A stretch of DNA of 64,000 nt from Candidatus Gastranaerophilales bacterium (GCA_900769645.1 CAAGHI010000057.1:1-64000), one strand, 5' to 3'. Counted from the stretch's first letter, positions 27,485 through 35,442 are shown. Made by a program: numbers and translations. Notes: generated from the sequence alone by a model not told the origin.

Positions 27485-28158
27485 TCAATAATTTATTTTC
27501 CAGCCATCTTGTACTATTTTATTAAAACAACCGAATCCCATATACTCACTGAACACATGACTTATAGAATATTTTGGAGTAGCCTCGTTACACATACCAA
27601 TAAACCAATTTGCGTTTTTTGATTGTCCGAACCTATCAAGCTGAATCGCGAATTGATCGTAACCTAAACTATTAGGACTTTTATCACAATTAACATCAAC
27701 AAATACTACCGGATAATATGGAGAAGTCGTTGAGCCCCTAGTCCCCCTAACAGCAAAACAGCTCCCATTATTTAAATAAAATATAGGGTAAGGGTTAGAA
27801 CGATTTTTCTTTCTTATTTCTTGGGCAAATTCCATTTCAGAGTCATTAGGAATTTCACTAAAACCTGTTTGAGAAATATAATAATCTTTGTCAAAACCAA
27901 GTTCATTAAATAGTGGAGTATTATTTAGATCATCTACTCCTTCATTTACTAAAATTTTCCTAAATGAATTCTCTATTATATTTAATTCGGCTTTCAACTG
28001 GGTAACTAAAACCTGTTTTTTATAATTTGCAACCAAGTTAGGCAAAGTCAACGCCGCAACAACGCCAATAATTCCAAGAGTAATAAGAACTTCAGCTAAA
28101 GTAAAAGCTAAGCCTTTGCCCCCCCCCCGACAACAGTTTTTATACAAAGTTGGCTCAT
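27485..28158 (-). CDS. Prepilin-type N-terminal protein 2; ten-G tract after the preferred start (phase-variable candidate)
   Basis: AAAGGAG and a six-base gap precede ATG 28158. From it the ten G at 28119-28128 lead to a stop after 16 residues (TAG at 28108-28110); eleven G would give M-S-Q-L-C-I-K-T-V-V-G-G-G-G-K-G-L-A|FTLAEV and a 224-residue protein. An upstream TTG at 28174 is already in frame with the body at ten G (229 residues) but overlaps the ribosome site instead of following one, so it is a poor start. The body has V-D-V-N-C-D-K-S-P-N-S-L-G-Y-D-Q-F and ends V-Q-D-G-W-K-I-N-Y. A full promoter lies upstream. Confidence 0.8.
28119..28128 (-). repeat. Homopolymer tract, ten G on the coding strand, in prepilin 2 leader
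   Basis: Ten C on the plus strand preceded by TTG, codons 11-14 of the leader read from ATG 28158. Confidence 0.9.
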
Positions 28159-28204
28159 ATTTTACTCCTTTCAATTCGTGATACCTAATTTACATCTAAT
28201 AATA

Positions 28205-28233
28205 ATTATACTATATTTTAAAATTTTCTGCAA
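28205..28233 (-). promoter_or_regulatory. Promoter for prepilin 2
   Basis: On the minus strand TTGCAG (28228-28233), 17-bp spacer, TATAAT (28205-28210), 47 bp before ATG 28158. Confidence 0.7.
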
Positions 28234-28238
28234 CCATA

Positions 28239-28276
28239 AAAAAACGAAACCTTCAAAATATGAAAGTTTCGTTTTC
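28239..28276 (-). terminator. Rho-independent terminator for the 286-residue membrane protein gene
   Basis: AAAACGAAAC/GTTTCGTTTT arms with additional CTTC/GAAA pairing, then a T-run on the minus strand, 24 bp past the stop of the gene at 28300. Confidence 0.85.
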
Positions 28277-28299
28277 TTTACACACTAACACTTACCGTC

Positions 28300-29157
28300 T
28301 TACACTAAATCTTCCATGCCGGCTGCCGGATTGTGCAACAATTCCAAATCTTCGACATTTTGCGGATCAGTTTTTAAGAAATCATTTTCCATTGAAAGTT
28401 CACGAACTCTTGCTTGTGCAACTTGAGTTTGTTTATCTCTCAAATTAGCATAATTCTTTACAAAATCTCTGTTTTTAGCACTTGTACTGCTTACGCCTCC
28501 AAAAACTCCACCGAACAACATCATTGTCGGAGCCCAGCTCAATGCACCTTTAGCAAAACCTTTTACGCCTTCCGGAGTTTTTGCAAGCCAGCCTTTAACT
28601 GTATTTTTCATACCGGCAACTTTTTTATTACCATTCAAGAACTTGTCAACACTTGCAGTTGCTTTTTGCATAAATTTAGGAGCATTAACTTTCCCTAACA
28701 TGCGTCCACCTCTATTTACCAAGCTCATAGCACCTAATGCCACTGCCAAAGTTCCAAGCATTGAAATGAATGGGTGCTCGTTGTCAAATTTACGAACTGA
28801 TTTTGAATTTTCTGAAAGTTTTTCTTTCCCAAAACCAACTGCTGAAATTGCAGCCAAAGAAGCAGCCCAAAGACCTGTTGTTTTCAAACCTTCTGCAAGT
28901 CTTGCACCTAGTCCTGAAACTTCTTTAGAAAAGATTTTTGATTTACCTTTTGTAAACACTGCAGTAGCAAGTCCTGCTGCAATCGGGGTTCCATATATCA
29001 AAGCTTTTGAAATTCTTTTTGATTTTTTATCCTCATACTTTGCTTCTGTTTGAGCATAAGCAATTTTTCTCAAAGAATTATCATCTAAACCAATTAATGC
29101 ATCGACGTTATCTCTATTTCCTCTAAAATTAGGAGCCGAAATTGCTGAAATTTGCAT
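28300..29157 (-). CDS. Lineage-type membrane protein with N-terminal PNFRG motif
   Basis: 285 residues from ATG 29157 (M-Q-I-S-A-I-S-A-P-N-F-R-G-N); a GTG two codons earlier is also open. Hydrophobic segments near residues 52-68, 85-105, 130-150 and 205-230 are Ala/Gly-rich. The C-terminal 55 residues are charged and helical, ending in acidic residues. The short P-N-F-(R/T)-G stretch close to the N-terminus is shared with the 504-residue protein at 9963-11477, although the bodies do not otherwise align by eye. No known family recognised. Confidence 0.75.
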   Translation of the reverse strand: MQISAISAPNFRGNRDNVDALIGLDDNSLRKIAYAQTEAKYEDKKSKRISKALIYGTPIAAGLATAVFTKGKSKIFSKEVSGLGARLAEGLKTTGLWAASLAAISAVGFGKEKLSENSKSVRKFDNEHPFISMLGTLAVALGAMSLVNRGGRMLGKVNAPKFMQKATASVDKFLNGNKKVAGMKNTVKGWLAKTPEGVKGFAKGALSWAPTMMLFGGVFGGVSSTSAKNRDFVKNYANLRDKQTQVAQARVRELSMENDFLKTDPQNVEDLELLHNPAAGMEDLV

Positions 29158-29283
29158 ACACACACCTACACTTTCTTGCGTTAATTATACTCTATTAAAA
29201 CCCAAAAGTAAATTTTTTTGCTATTACGACACATTTTCGTCATAAATATTTACATAAGTTTTTATTTAAATTATCATACATAT

Positions 29284-30594
29284 ATGAACAAATTTTACAT
29301 TCACACAATGGGCTGCAAAGCAAACCAATTTGAAAGCTCAATTATCATAGAAAACCTTACAAATGCAAACTTTACACAAGTAAAAAAGCTTGAAGATGCA
29401 GATTTTTATATCCTGAATTCGTGTACAGTCACACATAAAAGCGACAATGAGGCGATGTACCATCTTCGTGCCGCAAAGCACAAAAATCCTAATATTATAA
29501 ATATTATCACAGGTTGCGTTGCACAAGTTGAAAAAGCTAAATTGCTTGAAAACGAGTTTGTTGATATGGTTATCGGAAATGACGAAAAGCTTCATATTGC
29601 AGACATTTTGACTCAAAAAGCGACAAATTCTGAAAAGCCGAATGACAAAATTTGTTCCGTTTCTGACATTATGCAAAGAACGGATTTTAGTAAAATCGTT
29701 CTGACAGATATGACAAAAACTCGTGCCAGCCTTAAAGTCCAAGACGGGTGCGATAACAGATGCTCTTACTGCATAATCCCGTTTGCTAGAGGGAAAAGCA
29801 GAAGTGCCGACATTGATTTTATCGTCGAGCAAATCAACAATTTTTCAAAACACGGATTTAAAGAAGTTGTCCTAACAGGAATTCACATCGGACAATGGGG
29901 CAAGGATATAAACCACCCGTTTATGGATTTGCTCAAAGCTATTGAAGAAAAAACAACTATTGAAAGATATAGACTCGGGTCACTTAATCCATCTGAAATT
30001 ACGGACGAAATCCTTGACTACTTGCAAAAATCAAAGAAATTCTGCCCTCATTTTCATCTTTCGCTACAATCCGCTTGCGACAAGACTCTTCGTTCAATGA
30101 ACAGATTTTACAAAACAGACGATTACCTTGCACAAATTGATAAAATTAATTCAATGTTTGAACTTCCGTTCTTGGGAAGTGACATTATTGCAGGTTTTGC
30201 AGGAGAAACAGAAGAAGATTTTCAAACAACAGTTGAAAATTTGCAAAAATCCGGACTTTCGCAAATCCACGTTTTCCCATATTCTGTTAGAGAAGGTACA
30301 ATTGGTGCAAAATCTCCAAACCAGCTTACTGACAAGACAAAGCAGATGCGCGCAGATATTATAAAAGCTCTATCTTTTATCAAGCGGAAAGAATTTATTG
30401 AAAAAAATATCGGAAAAACTCACGAAGTTCTAATTGAAAAGCATTTTGACAAAAAACTTGGGCTATTGAAGGGCGTAACAAGGAATTACTTGACAGTTGT
30501 CGTAAACTCCAAAGATGAAAGCAAATTCAACACCCTACAAAATGTAAAAATTACAAAACAAGAAAATGGAATAATTTTTGGCGAATTGGTATAA
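29284..30594 (+). CDS. mtaB: tRNA t6A37 methylthiotransferase MtaB
   Basis: 436 residues. N-terminal UPF0004 domain with three Cys (T-M-G-C-K-A-N, N-S-C-T-V-T, T-G-C-V-A-Q), then radical SAM C-D-N-R-C-S-Y-C-I-I-P, and a TRAM domain at the C-terminus (about 370-436). The T-M-G-C-K-x-N opening and N-S-C-T-V-T are typical of MtaB rather than MiaB or RimO. It makes ms2t6A at position 37 of tRNAs reading ANN codons. ATG 29284 gives the usual M-x-F-Y-I-H-T-M-G-C start; the longer upstream frame is not supported. No strong ribosome site is visible. Confidence 0.9.
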   Translation: MNKFYIHTMGCKANQFESSIIIENLTNANFTQVKKLEDADFYILNSCTVTHKSDNEAMYHLRAAKHKNPNIINIITGCVAQVEKAKLLENEFVDMVIGNDEKLHIADILTQKATNSEKPNDKICSVSDIMQRTDFSKIVLTDMTKTRASLKVQDGCDNRCSYCIIPFARGKSRSADIDFIVEQINNFSKHGFKEVVLTGIHIGQWGKDINHPFMDLLKAIEEKTTIERYRLGSLNPSEITDEILDYLQKSKKFCPHFHLSLQSACDKTLRSMNRFYKTDDYLAQIDKINSMFELPFLGSDIIAGFAGETEEDFQTTVENLQKSGLSQIHVFPYSVREGTIGAKSPNQLTDKTKQMRADIIKALSFIKRKEFIEKNIGKTHEVLIEKHFDKKLGLLKGVTRNYLTVVVNSKDESKFNTLQNVKITKQENGIIFGELV

Positions 30595-30685
30595 TTCGTA
30601 CTGGCTCAAAAATATTTGTCTAAACATTACTTAAAGATTAGACCTTTTGGGGTTCAAAAAATTTTTTACGTGATTTAATAAAAAT

Positions 30686-31417
30686 ATGAAACCTATAGGT
30701 TTAAACGATATACAAGATTTATCCCGCGCAAGACAAATTTTTCATGACTGCTATCTTGTGAGTTCTTTGAATGCTTTTTCGCGCAGTCCAAAGGGGCAAA
30801 AAATTTTACAAACCCATATAGCGCACGATGAAAGAGGTTATGTCGTCAGATTTTCTAAAATTAAAGATGGTGCAAAAGACTTTTTCATTAGCCAAGAGTT
30901 TATGGACAGAATTGCTCTTGCCGATGCGACCGGTAAAAAGCACCCAGTACCGAAAATACACAACCCGATTTTAAAAGCAGTAGAGCTTGCAATGCGTCAG
31001 TTGATTATCGAAAATCCGTTCAAAAAATCAATTATTAACAGATTAGCTTTGGGCTATGAACCTTTTGAATACAACAATCCATCAAGGTTTATGGAAATGT
31101 TCACCGGCATAAAACCACGTATAATCAACGAAAAAACACCTAGAATGACACTAAAACATAACGTTGACGAAGTTGTTGATACTTTTTCAAAAATCGCCCA
31201 TGATGAAGATAGCTGTTTTGTCCTCGGAACAGGATTTAAACGTCCGACGACTTTCGTTGATTGGCATTGCTATACAGTGAAAAACGTTGATGATGTGCAC
31301 GAAAAAATTACGCTACAAGAACCTCGAACCCACGATCAAATAACTCTGCCTTACGAAGCAGCAATCCAGAAATTTAAGTTTCTCGTTGGATATTTGGGAA
31401 AAGATCTTACACCATAA
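30686..31417 (+). CDS. Unknown protein with calpain-like Cys/His motifs (candidate cysteine peptidase)
   Basis: 243 residues, no signal peptide. Near the N-terminus H-D-C22-Y-L-V-S-S-L resembles the calpain (C2) active-site region G-D-C-W-F-L-A-A-L, with Q17 five residues before the Cys (six in calpains). H194 in D-W-H-C-Y-T-V matches the calpain H-A-Y-S-V histidine region. The Asn-Pro-Trp that should follow is not obvious; Q-E-P-R-T-H lies there instead. It could be a divergent papain-fold peptidase, a pseudo-enzyme, or coincidence. It stands alone with R1 and R2 repeats just downstream. No ribosome site is clear. Confidence 0.5.
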   Translation: MKPIGLNDIQDLSRARQIFHDCYLVSSLNAFSRSPKGQKILQTHIAHDERGYVVRFSKIKDGAKDFFISQEFMDRIALADATGKKHPVPKIHNPILKAVELAMRQLIIENPFKKSIINRLALGYEPFEYNNPSRFMEMFTGIKPRIINEKTPRMTLKHNVDEVVDTFSKIAHDEDSCFVLGTGFKRPTTFVDWHCYTVKNVDDVHEKITLQEPRTHDQITLPYEAAIQKFKFLVGYLGKDLTP

Positions 31418-31435
31418 TCACCTGTAACAATGTAT

Positions 31436-31507
31436 GTCATTCTGAAAACTTAGAAAGATTCCCCAAGCAATTAGCAAGGGGATAAATTTTCTTGCTATTC
31501 AGAATCT
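31436..31507 (+). repeat. R1 palindromic dispersed repeat, copy 3
   Basis: GTCATTCTGAAAAC at the left and CTTGCTATTCAGAATCT at the right, same ends as copies at 2137 and 36136. The centre has CAATTAGCAAGGGG, also seen in the partial copy at 46604. Confidence 0.75.
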
Positions 31508-31527
31508 AGTTTATCTGTATTAACAAT

Positions 31528-31551
31528 GTTGGGCTAAAAAGCCCAACCTAC
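31528..31551. repeat. R2 palindromic repeat, copy 1
   Basis: GTTGGGCT-(8)-AGCCCAAC followed by CTAC. The unit is GT(T/C)GGG...CCC(A/G)ACCTAC with a variable middle; other copies are at 32306, 36229, 46559, 46671 and 57089. Confidence 0.75.
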
Positions 31552-31558
31552 AATTTTA

Positions 31559-32412
31559 TCACTCCTTACAACTCTTTGCCTTGTCCCAGCCCAATTTGTC
31601 AGGACAATGTAAATAGTCCATATTTCCATTGTATAAAAGCCAAGCCGTACAACCTCGACCTTCTGCTTGTCCCACACAACCGTTTTGAAAAGAAGTGCCT
31701 GTATATTCAGTTTCTAGTTGACTTCCAGTTGGTATTACTTTATCCTTTGTAACCCAAAAAGTAAAAACATCTCGCCCCATCATATTAGGGAATCTTTTGC
31801 CATTCACATCAACTCTAATCATTCCACACATATTTTCTATTTTACCAGATGAATAACTACAAGCCGGGGACTTAACTAAACTCAATATAGCAGTTCCATC
31901 ACTCAAAACTGCCCTACTATATGCCTTATCGGAACGGTGACCAAAAGTTACACCGGCAACAGATTTTGTATCCACCCAACAATTATAAGTTTCAGATCCA
32001 CAGTATTCATTAAATTTCAAATACGGTTTTAAATGATACAAAATATTATGTTCGTCAATACCGTCTCTGCTGTCAAAACTCACCAATCCCCAATTATCAG
32101 GAGTTTCTTTATCTTGTACCGCAGCCATATAAGCCTGAGAAATCTCAGAATAAGCTTTTTTGACTTGACTAACAGTCTGTTTTTCCTCATATTTTTGAAT
32201 AAGAGAAGGGATTGTAAGTGCCGCAACAACACCGATAATGCCCAACGTTATTAAAACTTCTGCAAGGGTAAATGCTGCTTTTTTTGCATCTAAGCCAGTT
32301 TCGTTGTCGGCATAGTAATGCCGACCTACAAAATCAGCCAAACTTAAAGCTACACGTGCTTCTTCGCGATTGCCCCCCCCCCGAGAAGCGTTCTAATATC
32401 TAAATTTTTCAT
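31559..32412 (-). CDS. Prepilin-type N-terminal protein 3; out of frame at a ten-G tract (phase-OFF candidate)
   Basis: AAAGGA precedes ATG 32412. The leader M-K-N-L-D-I-R-T-L-L meets ten G (32373-32382 on plus) and stops after 20 residues. With eleven G it reads G-G-G-G-N-R-E-E-A-R-V-A-L-S-L-A-D, then a 12-residue insert derived from repeat R2, then A|FTLAEVLITLGIIGVVAAL: 284 residues in all. The body has many Cys, M-I-R-V-D-V-N-G-K-R-F-P-N-M-M-G-R-D-V-F-T-F and a Cys-containing end. The leader DNA after the tract is nearly the same as in prepilin 1 (about four mismatches in 44 bases), while the bodies are diverged. It lies 31 bp past the HicB-like gene and may be read from the rbfA operon. 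Confidence 0.8.
32306..32329. repeat. R2 palindromic repeat inside the prepilin 3 leader
   Basis: GTCGGCAT-(8)-ATGCCGACCTAC layout, same unit as the intergenic R2 copies but here in coding sequence. It adds about 12 residues (V-G-R-H-Y-Y-A-D-N-E-T-G) between L-A-D-F and L-D-A-K, exactly where prepilin 1 has L-A-D-L-D-A-K without an insert. Confidence 0.8.
32373..32382 (-). repeat. Homopolymer tract, ten G on the coding strand, in prepilin 3 leader
   Basis: Ten C on plus preceded by ATTG, codons 11-14 of the leader, as in prepilin 1. Confidence 0.9.
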
Positions 32413-32443
32413 AACTACGTCCTTTCTTAACATTTTAACCACC

Positions 32444-32713
32444 TTATGGACAAAGACTTTCCCAATCAGGTTCGTCATCTTCTTCCCCAGGTTCTACAAT
32501 ATGTTCTCCACTTTCCAACATTACCTGCAAAGTCCATTTAAGCTGCTGTTTATAACGTTCTCGAGCCTTTTCAGGGGTTTTCGCACAGAACAAAAAACTC
32601 GGAATTTCTTTTATCTCAATATAATGGTATGGATTGCCATCAAAATCAGTATCTTCGCCCTCAATCAACGTCCAATCAAGCCCAAGATAGTAATCTAAGT
32701 CCTTTTCTGCCAT
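32444..32713 (-). CDS. HicB-like small protein (orphan antitoxin fold)
   Basis: 89 residues. Pattern: Y-Y-L-G-L-D-W-T, then Y-H-Y-I-E-I-K-E-I-P-S-F, C-A-K-T-P-E-K-A-R-E-R-Y-K-Q-Q-L, and M-L-E-S-G-E-H-I-V-E-P. This follows the HicB partial RNase-H-fold domain (E-(L/I)-P, T-P-E-(E/K)-A, G-x-x-I-P-x-P). No HicA toxin and no DNA-binding tail is seen, so a toxin-antitoxin role is unproven. It starts 3 bp after the GerMN gene stop, last of the rbfA-truB unit, and is followed by prepilin 3. Confidence 0.6.
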   Translation of the reverse strand: MAEKDLDYYLGLDWTLIEGEDTDFDGNPYHYIEIKEIPSFLFCAKTPEKARERYKQQLKWTLQVMLESGEHIVEPGEEDDEPDWESLCP

Positions 32714-32716
32714 CTA

Positions 32717-33328
32717 CTAACCGTCCAAAGAGTTTTCATTCAACGGCTGAGTAATCATAATACCTTCGCCACCTATAACGTCTGCCTTTTGACCTTCAAT
32801 ATACAAGTAAACAGGCTTATTCGTATTGCGCTTAGCTGTTTTTATCAACTGATAAAGTCTCTTATATAAACTGTCAGTTCCACCACCATTTTCAAACGCT
32901 GAGTTCAAATTAATAACAACCTTGTCAGAAGTTTCTGTTATTGAAATAACACGAGTTCCGGCAGGAATTTCAGAGTAAACTCCTTTTGACTTTTCATAAG
33001 CTGTCGGGCCTGCAATCAAAGCACGAACAGCAAACTTAATCTTTGAACCATCTACATCTTTGTCATACTGACGATTTACAGCTCTGTAAACTTCTTGTTT
33101 AGCCCCGTCCTGTCCGATAAAAAATACGTTTGCATAAACTTTTTCCACAGGTTTTTGAACTTCCGGTTGTTCCTCTTGCTCTTGTGGAATTTGAGTTTCA
33201 GGAACAGGAGTCAAAGGTCCTGACACATTTTCATCATTGTGATAAAGCATTCGCAAACCCAAAACGCAGCAAACAACAACCATTATAACTGCTGTAACAC
33301 CTAAAAAAACTCGTTCATTCTTTCGCAT
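32717..33328 (-). CDS. Membrane-anchored GerMN (sporulation/germination-type) domain protein
   Basis: 203 residues. One N-terminal helix (about 8-28), a Pro/Glu-rich linker (about 35-62), then a GerMN domain (about 65-190): A-L-I-A-G-P-T-A-Y-E-K-S-K-G-V-Y-S-E-I-P-A-G-T and V-V-I-N-L-N-S-A-F. In non-spore-formers this domain is often found in envelope proteins with amidase or lipid-related partners; its ligand is unknown. It lies 3 bp from both neighbours, between the DUF2993 and HicB-like genes. Confidence 0.82.
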   Translation of the reverse strand: MRKNERVFLGVTAVIMVVVCCVLGLRMLYHNDENVSGPLTPVPETQIPQEQEEQPEVQKPVEKVYANVFFIGQDGAKQEVYRAVNRQYDKDVDGSKIKFAVRALIAGPTAYEKSKGVYSEIPAGTRVISITETSDKVVINLNSAFENGGGTDSLYKRLYQLIKTAKRNTNKPVYLYIEGQKADVIGGEGIMITQPLNENSLDG

Positions 33329-33331
33329 AAT

Positions 33332-34189
33332 CTATTCCTTATCCTTTAGAATTGTCGCTTTTCCATCAATTTTTATTTTTCCGTCAGAAATCTTGACAGT
33401 TTCTACGTTAAATTTTGCCTCTTTATTTTCCAATATTTTAGCAGAAAAATCAAGTGGATTAATATAATTAAACAATCTTGAAAGTTTATCAACATCTAAC
33501 GACATTGTATTATTCATAAAATTTGTATTTGCGAGTAAGATTTTATTGTTTTCAACCTTCAAATCAGCACTGATAACAAGCTGTTTTGTCTTACGCACAA
33601 AAGGAATTGCATAATTCATAACGTAATACATTTTGTTATTTCTCAATTTTACACGAGTAGAAGTTATTTCAAATAAATTCAATCCGCCCGTAATACCGTT
33701 CAAATCATCAATCATACGTTTGTAATCAGAAGATTGCATAGTTTTGTTCAAGTCATCTTCTGTAATTTCAGCTTCAAAAGAAAGCGGAATATCTTCTTTT
33801 ACAATGTAATTTCCTTTATTATCAGGCGCAACGTAGTTGAAATTGCAAAGCGTTTTTGCATCAAAAGATGAAATATAAACACCCTGAACATTAGCGTTTT
33901 TACCAATAATTTCAAGCGATTTGAACCTTCCGGCCTTCAAATCTCTTGTGCTGAAAGAGTCCAACTTAACTTTTACATCACCGCTTGTAATATTTTTCTT
34001 AATTGCTTTTTTAGTTAAACTTTCTCCAATTCGCTCTGCCAAAAAATTTTGACCTGTCACAGTACTGACCCCACGAGAAAAACCTGACGTCAAATCGTAA
34101 GGAGCAGGACATTTCAATGTTGTACAATCTTTAGCTTGAACTCCTTGTGCCGCAAGCAAAAATACCAATCCTAAAATAATCTTTTTCAT
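33332..34189 (-). CDS. Exported LmeA/DUF2993 family lipid-binding-type protein
   Basis: 285 residues with a clean signal peptide (about 1-19, ending V-Q-A-K). Body pattern A-G-R-F-K-S-L-E-I-I-G-K-N-A-N-V-Q-G-V-Y-I-S-S-F and later D-L-K-V-E-N-N-K-I matches DUF2993 (LmeA-like), a periplasmic family in cyanobacteria and actinobacteria. Mycobacterial LmeA binds phospholipid and is needed for lipomannan elongation. Its last gene neighbour upstream, truB, overlaps it by one base. The lipid substrate here is inferred only. Confidence 0.75.
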   Translation of the reverse strand: MKKIILGLVFLLAAQGVQAKDCTTLKCPAPYDLTSGFSRGVSTVTGQNFLAERIGESLTKKAIKKNITSGDVKVKLDSFSTRDLKAGRFKSLEIIGKNANVQGVYISSFDAKTLCNFNYVAPDNKGNYIVKEDIPLSFEAEITEDDLNKTMQSSDYKRMIDDLNGITGGLNLFEITSTRVKLRNNKMYYVMNYAIPFVRKTKQLVISADLKVENNKILLANTNFMNNTMSLDVDKLSRLFNYINPLDFSAKILENKEAKFNVETVKISDGKIKIDGKATILKDKE

Positions 34190-35091
34190 TATAAAAACAC
34201 TTTCTTTAATTTTATTTTGTTACCATCTGCAACTCCAACAGCACAGATTTCGACATCATTATATACCAAAATTACAAAATTTCCAAATTCTACATCTTCA
34301 CGAGACAAAAACTCAATCGGCATTCCGTTTTTAATTCTTGCTAAATCTTCATCACTTATGGCAATTTTGGGCAAACTCAATACGGCGAGCGGATTAACAA
34401 TATTTTTTTCAACCTCAATACCATCAAGTTGGGCACTATTTTCAACCCTAAAACTTCCGGCTTGCGTTCTAATTAACTTAACCAAATACCCGCCACAACC
34501 GAGGTTTTGTCCCAAATCGTTAGCAATAGAGCGGATATAAGTACCTTTTGAGCATTTTATCAAAATTTGAGCTTGCTGATTTTCTTCATCAAATGCTTTC
34601 AATTCAATGTTTTCAATTACAACTTTTCGAGGCTGAATTTCAACTTCTTCGCCTTTTCGTGCGTACTCGTAAAGTTTTTTCCCCTTCACTTTTATTGCAG
34701 AAAAAATCGGTGGCAACTGAGAAATCTCTCCTTGAAAAGCCTTTAAGCCCTCTTCAACCTCCGATTTTGTTACTTTTTTATCATAAACAGATGTTTTTTC
34801 ACCATCTAAATCAAATGTGTTTGTAGAAGCTCCAAACTGCACAGTTGCAAGGTATTCCTTGTCATCTTGAAGATATTCAATTAATCGAGTAGCTTTTCCG
34901 ACACAAATTGGTAAAACACCTTCTGCAAAAGGATCCAGAGTACCGGCATGTCCGATTTGCTTGATTTTTGTAACACGACGCAAAACAGCAACAACATCGT
35001 GAGATGTCATTCCGACAGGCTTATAAATATTCAAAAAGCCGAACAACTGCTTCTTTTCGCCGCTCAAATCCTTGCTTGCCACAGCCGACAT
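34189..35091 (-). CDS. truB: tRNA pseudouridine(55) synthase TruB
   Basis: 300 residues. Catalytic loop H-A-G-T-L-D53-P-F-A-E-G-V-L-P, N-I-Y-K-P-V-G-M-T-S-H-D near the N-terminus, C-S-K-G-T-Y-I-R-S-I-A-N-D-L-G in the middle and a PUA-like tail. It forms pseudouridine in the T-loop of all tRNAs. Six bases after rbfA, a classic pairing. Confidence 0.95.
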   Translation of the reverse strand: MSAVASKDLSGEKKQLFGFLNIYKPVGMTSHDVVAVLRRVTKIKQIGHAGTLDPFAEGVLPICVGKATRLIEYLQDDKEYLATVQFGASTNTFDLDGEKTSVYDKKVTKSEVEEGLKAFQGEISQLPPIFSAIKVKGKKLYEYARKGEEVEIQPRKVVIENIELKAFDEENQQAQILIKCSKGTYIRSIANDLGQNLGCGGYLVKLIRTQAGSFRVENSAQLDGIEVEKNIVNPLAVLSLPKIAISDEDLARIKNGMPIEFLSREDVEFGNFVILVYNDVEICAVGVADGNKIKLKKVFL

Positions 35092-35097
35092 CGCCTC

Positions 35098-35442
35098 TTA
35101 TATCTCCCCACGAGAGATTTTGTCGATAAGCTCGCTGACTCTTGAACCTTTTTCCAAAGAATCAGTATAGACAAAACGCAATTCAGGTGTAAGTCTTAAG
35201 CGAATACGTTTTCCAACTTCATAGCGAATTTTTGGAGTACTTTTTTCGATAACTTCTTTGGTTTTTTCGATTTGTTCATCTGAACCCAAAACGCTATAAA
35301 TAACTTTCGCAAAAGAATTATCGTGTGCAACCTCAACGTCCAAAATCGACACAACACCTGCAAGACCCCTGATTTCTTTTCTCAAAATTTCAGAAATATC
35401 TCTCATTAATTCTTTTCTAACACGTTCATTTCTTAGAGTCAT
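35098..35442 (-). CDS. rbfA: Ribosome-binding factor A
   Basis: 114 residues from ATG 35442, which has AAGGAG seven bases before it. An upstream in-frame start at 35493 would add 17 residues without support. K-H-like fold with R-V-R-K-E-L-M-R-D-I-S-E-I-L, D-V-E-V-A-H-D-N-S-F-A-K-V-I-Y-S and L-R-L-T-P-E-L-R-F. It matures the 5' end of 16S rRNA and helps cold growth. First gene of rbfA-truB-DUF2993-GerMN-HicB-like. Confidence 0.94.
   Translation of the reverse strand: MTLRNERVRKELMRDISEILRKEIRGLAGVVSILDVEVAHDNSFAKVIYSVLGSDEQIEKTKEVIEKSTPKIRYEVGKRIRLRLTPELRFVYTDSLEKGSRVSELIDKISRGEI

Noticed and set aside
32444..32713. Complete HicAB toxin-antitoxin module
   Set aside because: No HicA-like reading frame on either side and no DNA-binding tail on the HicB-like protein.
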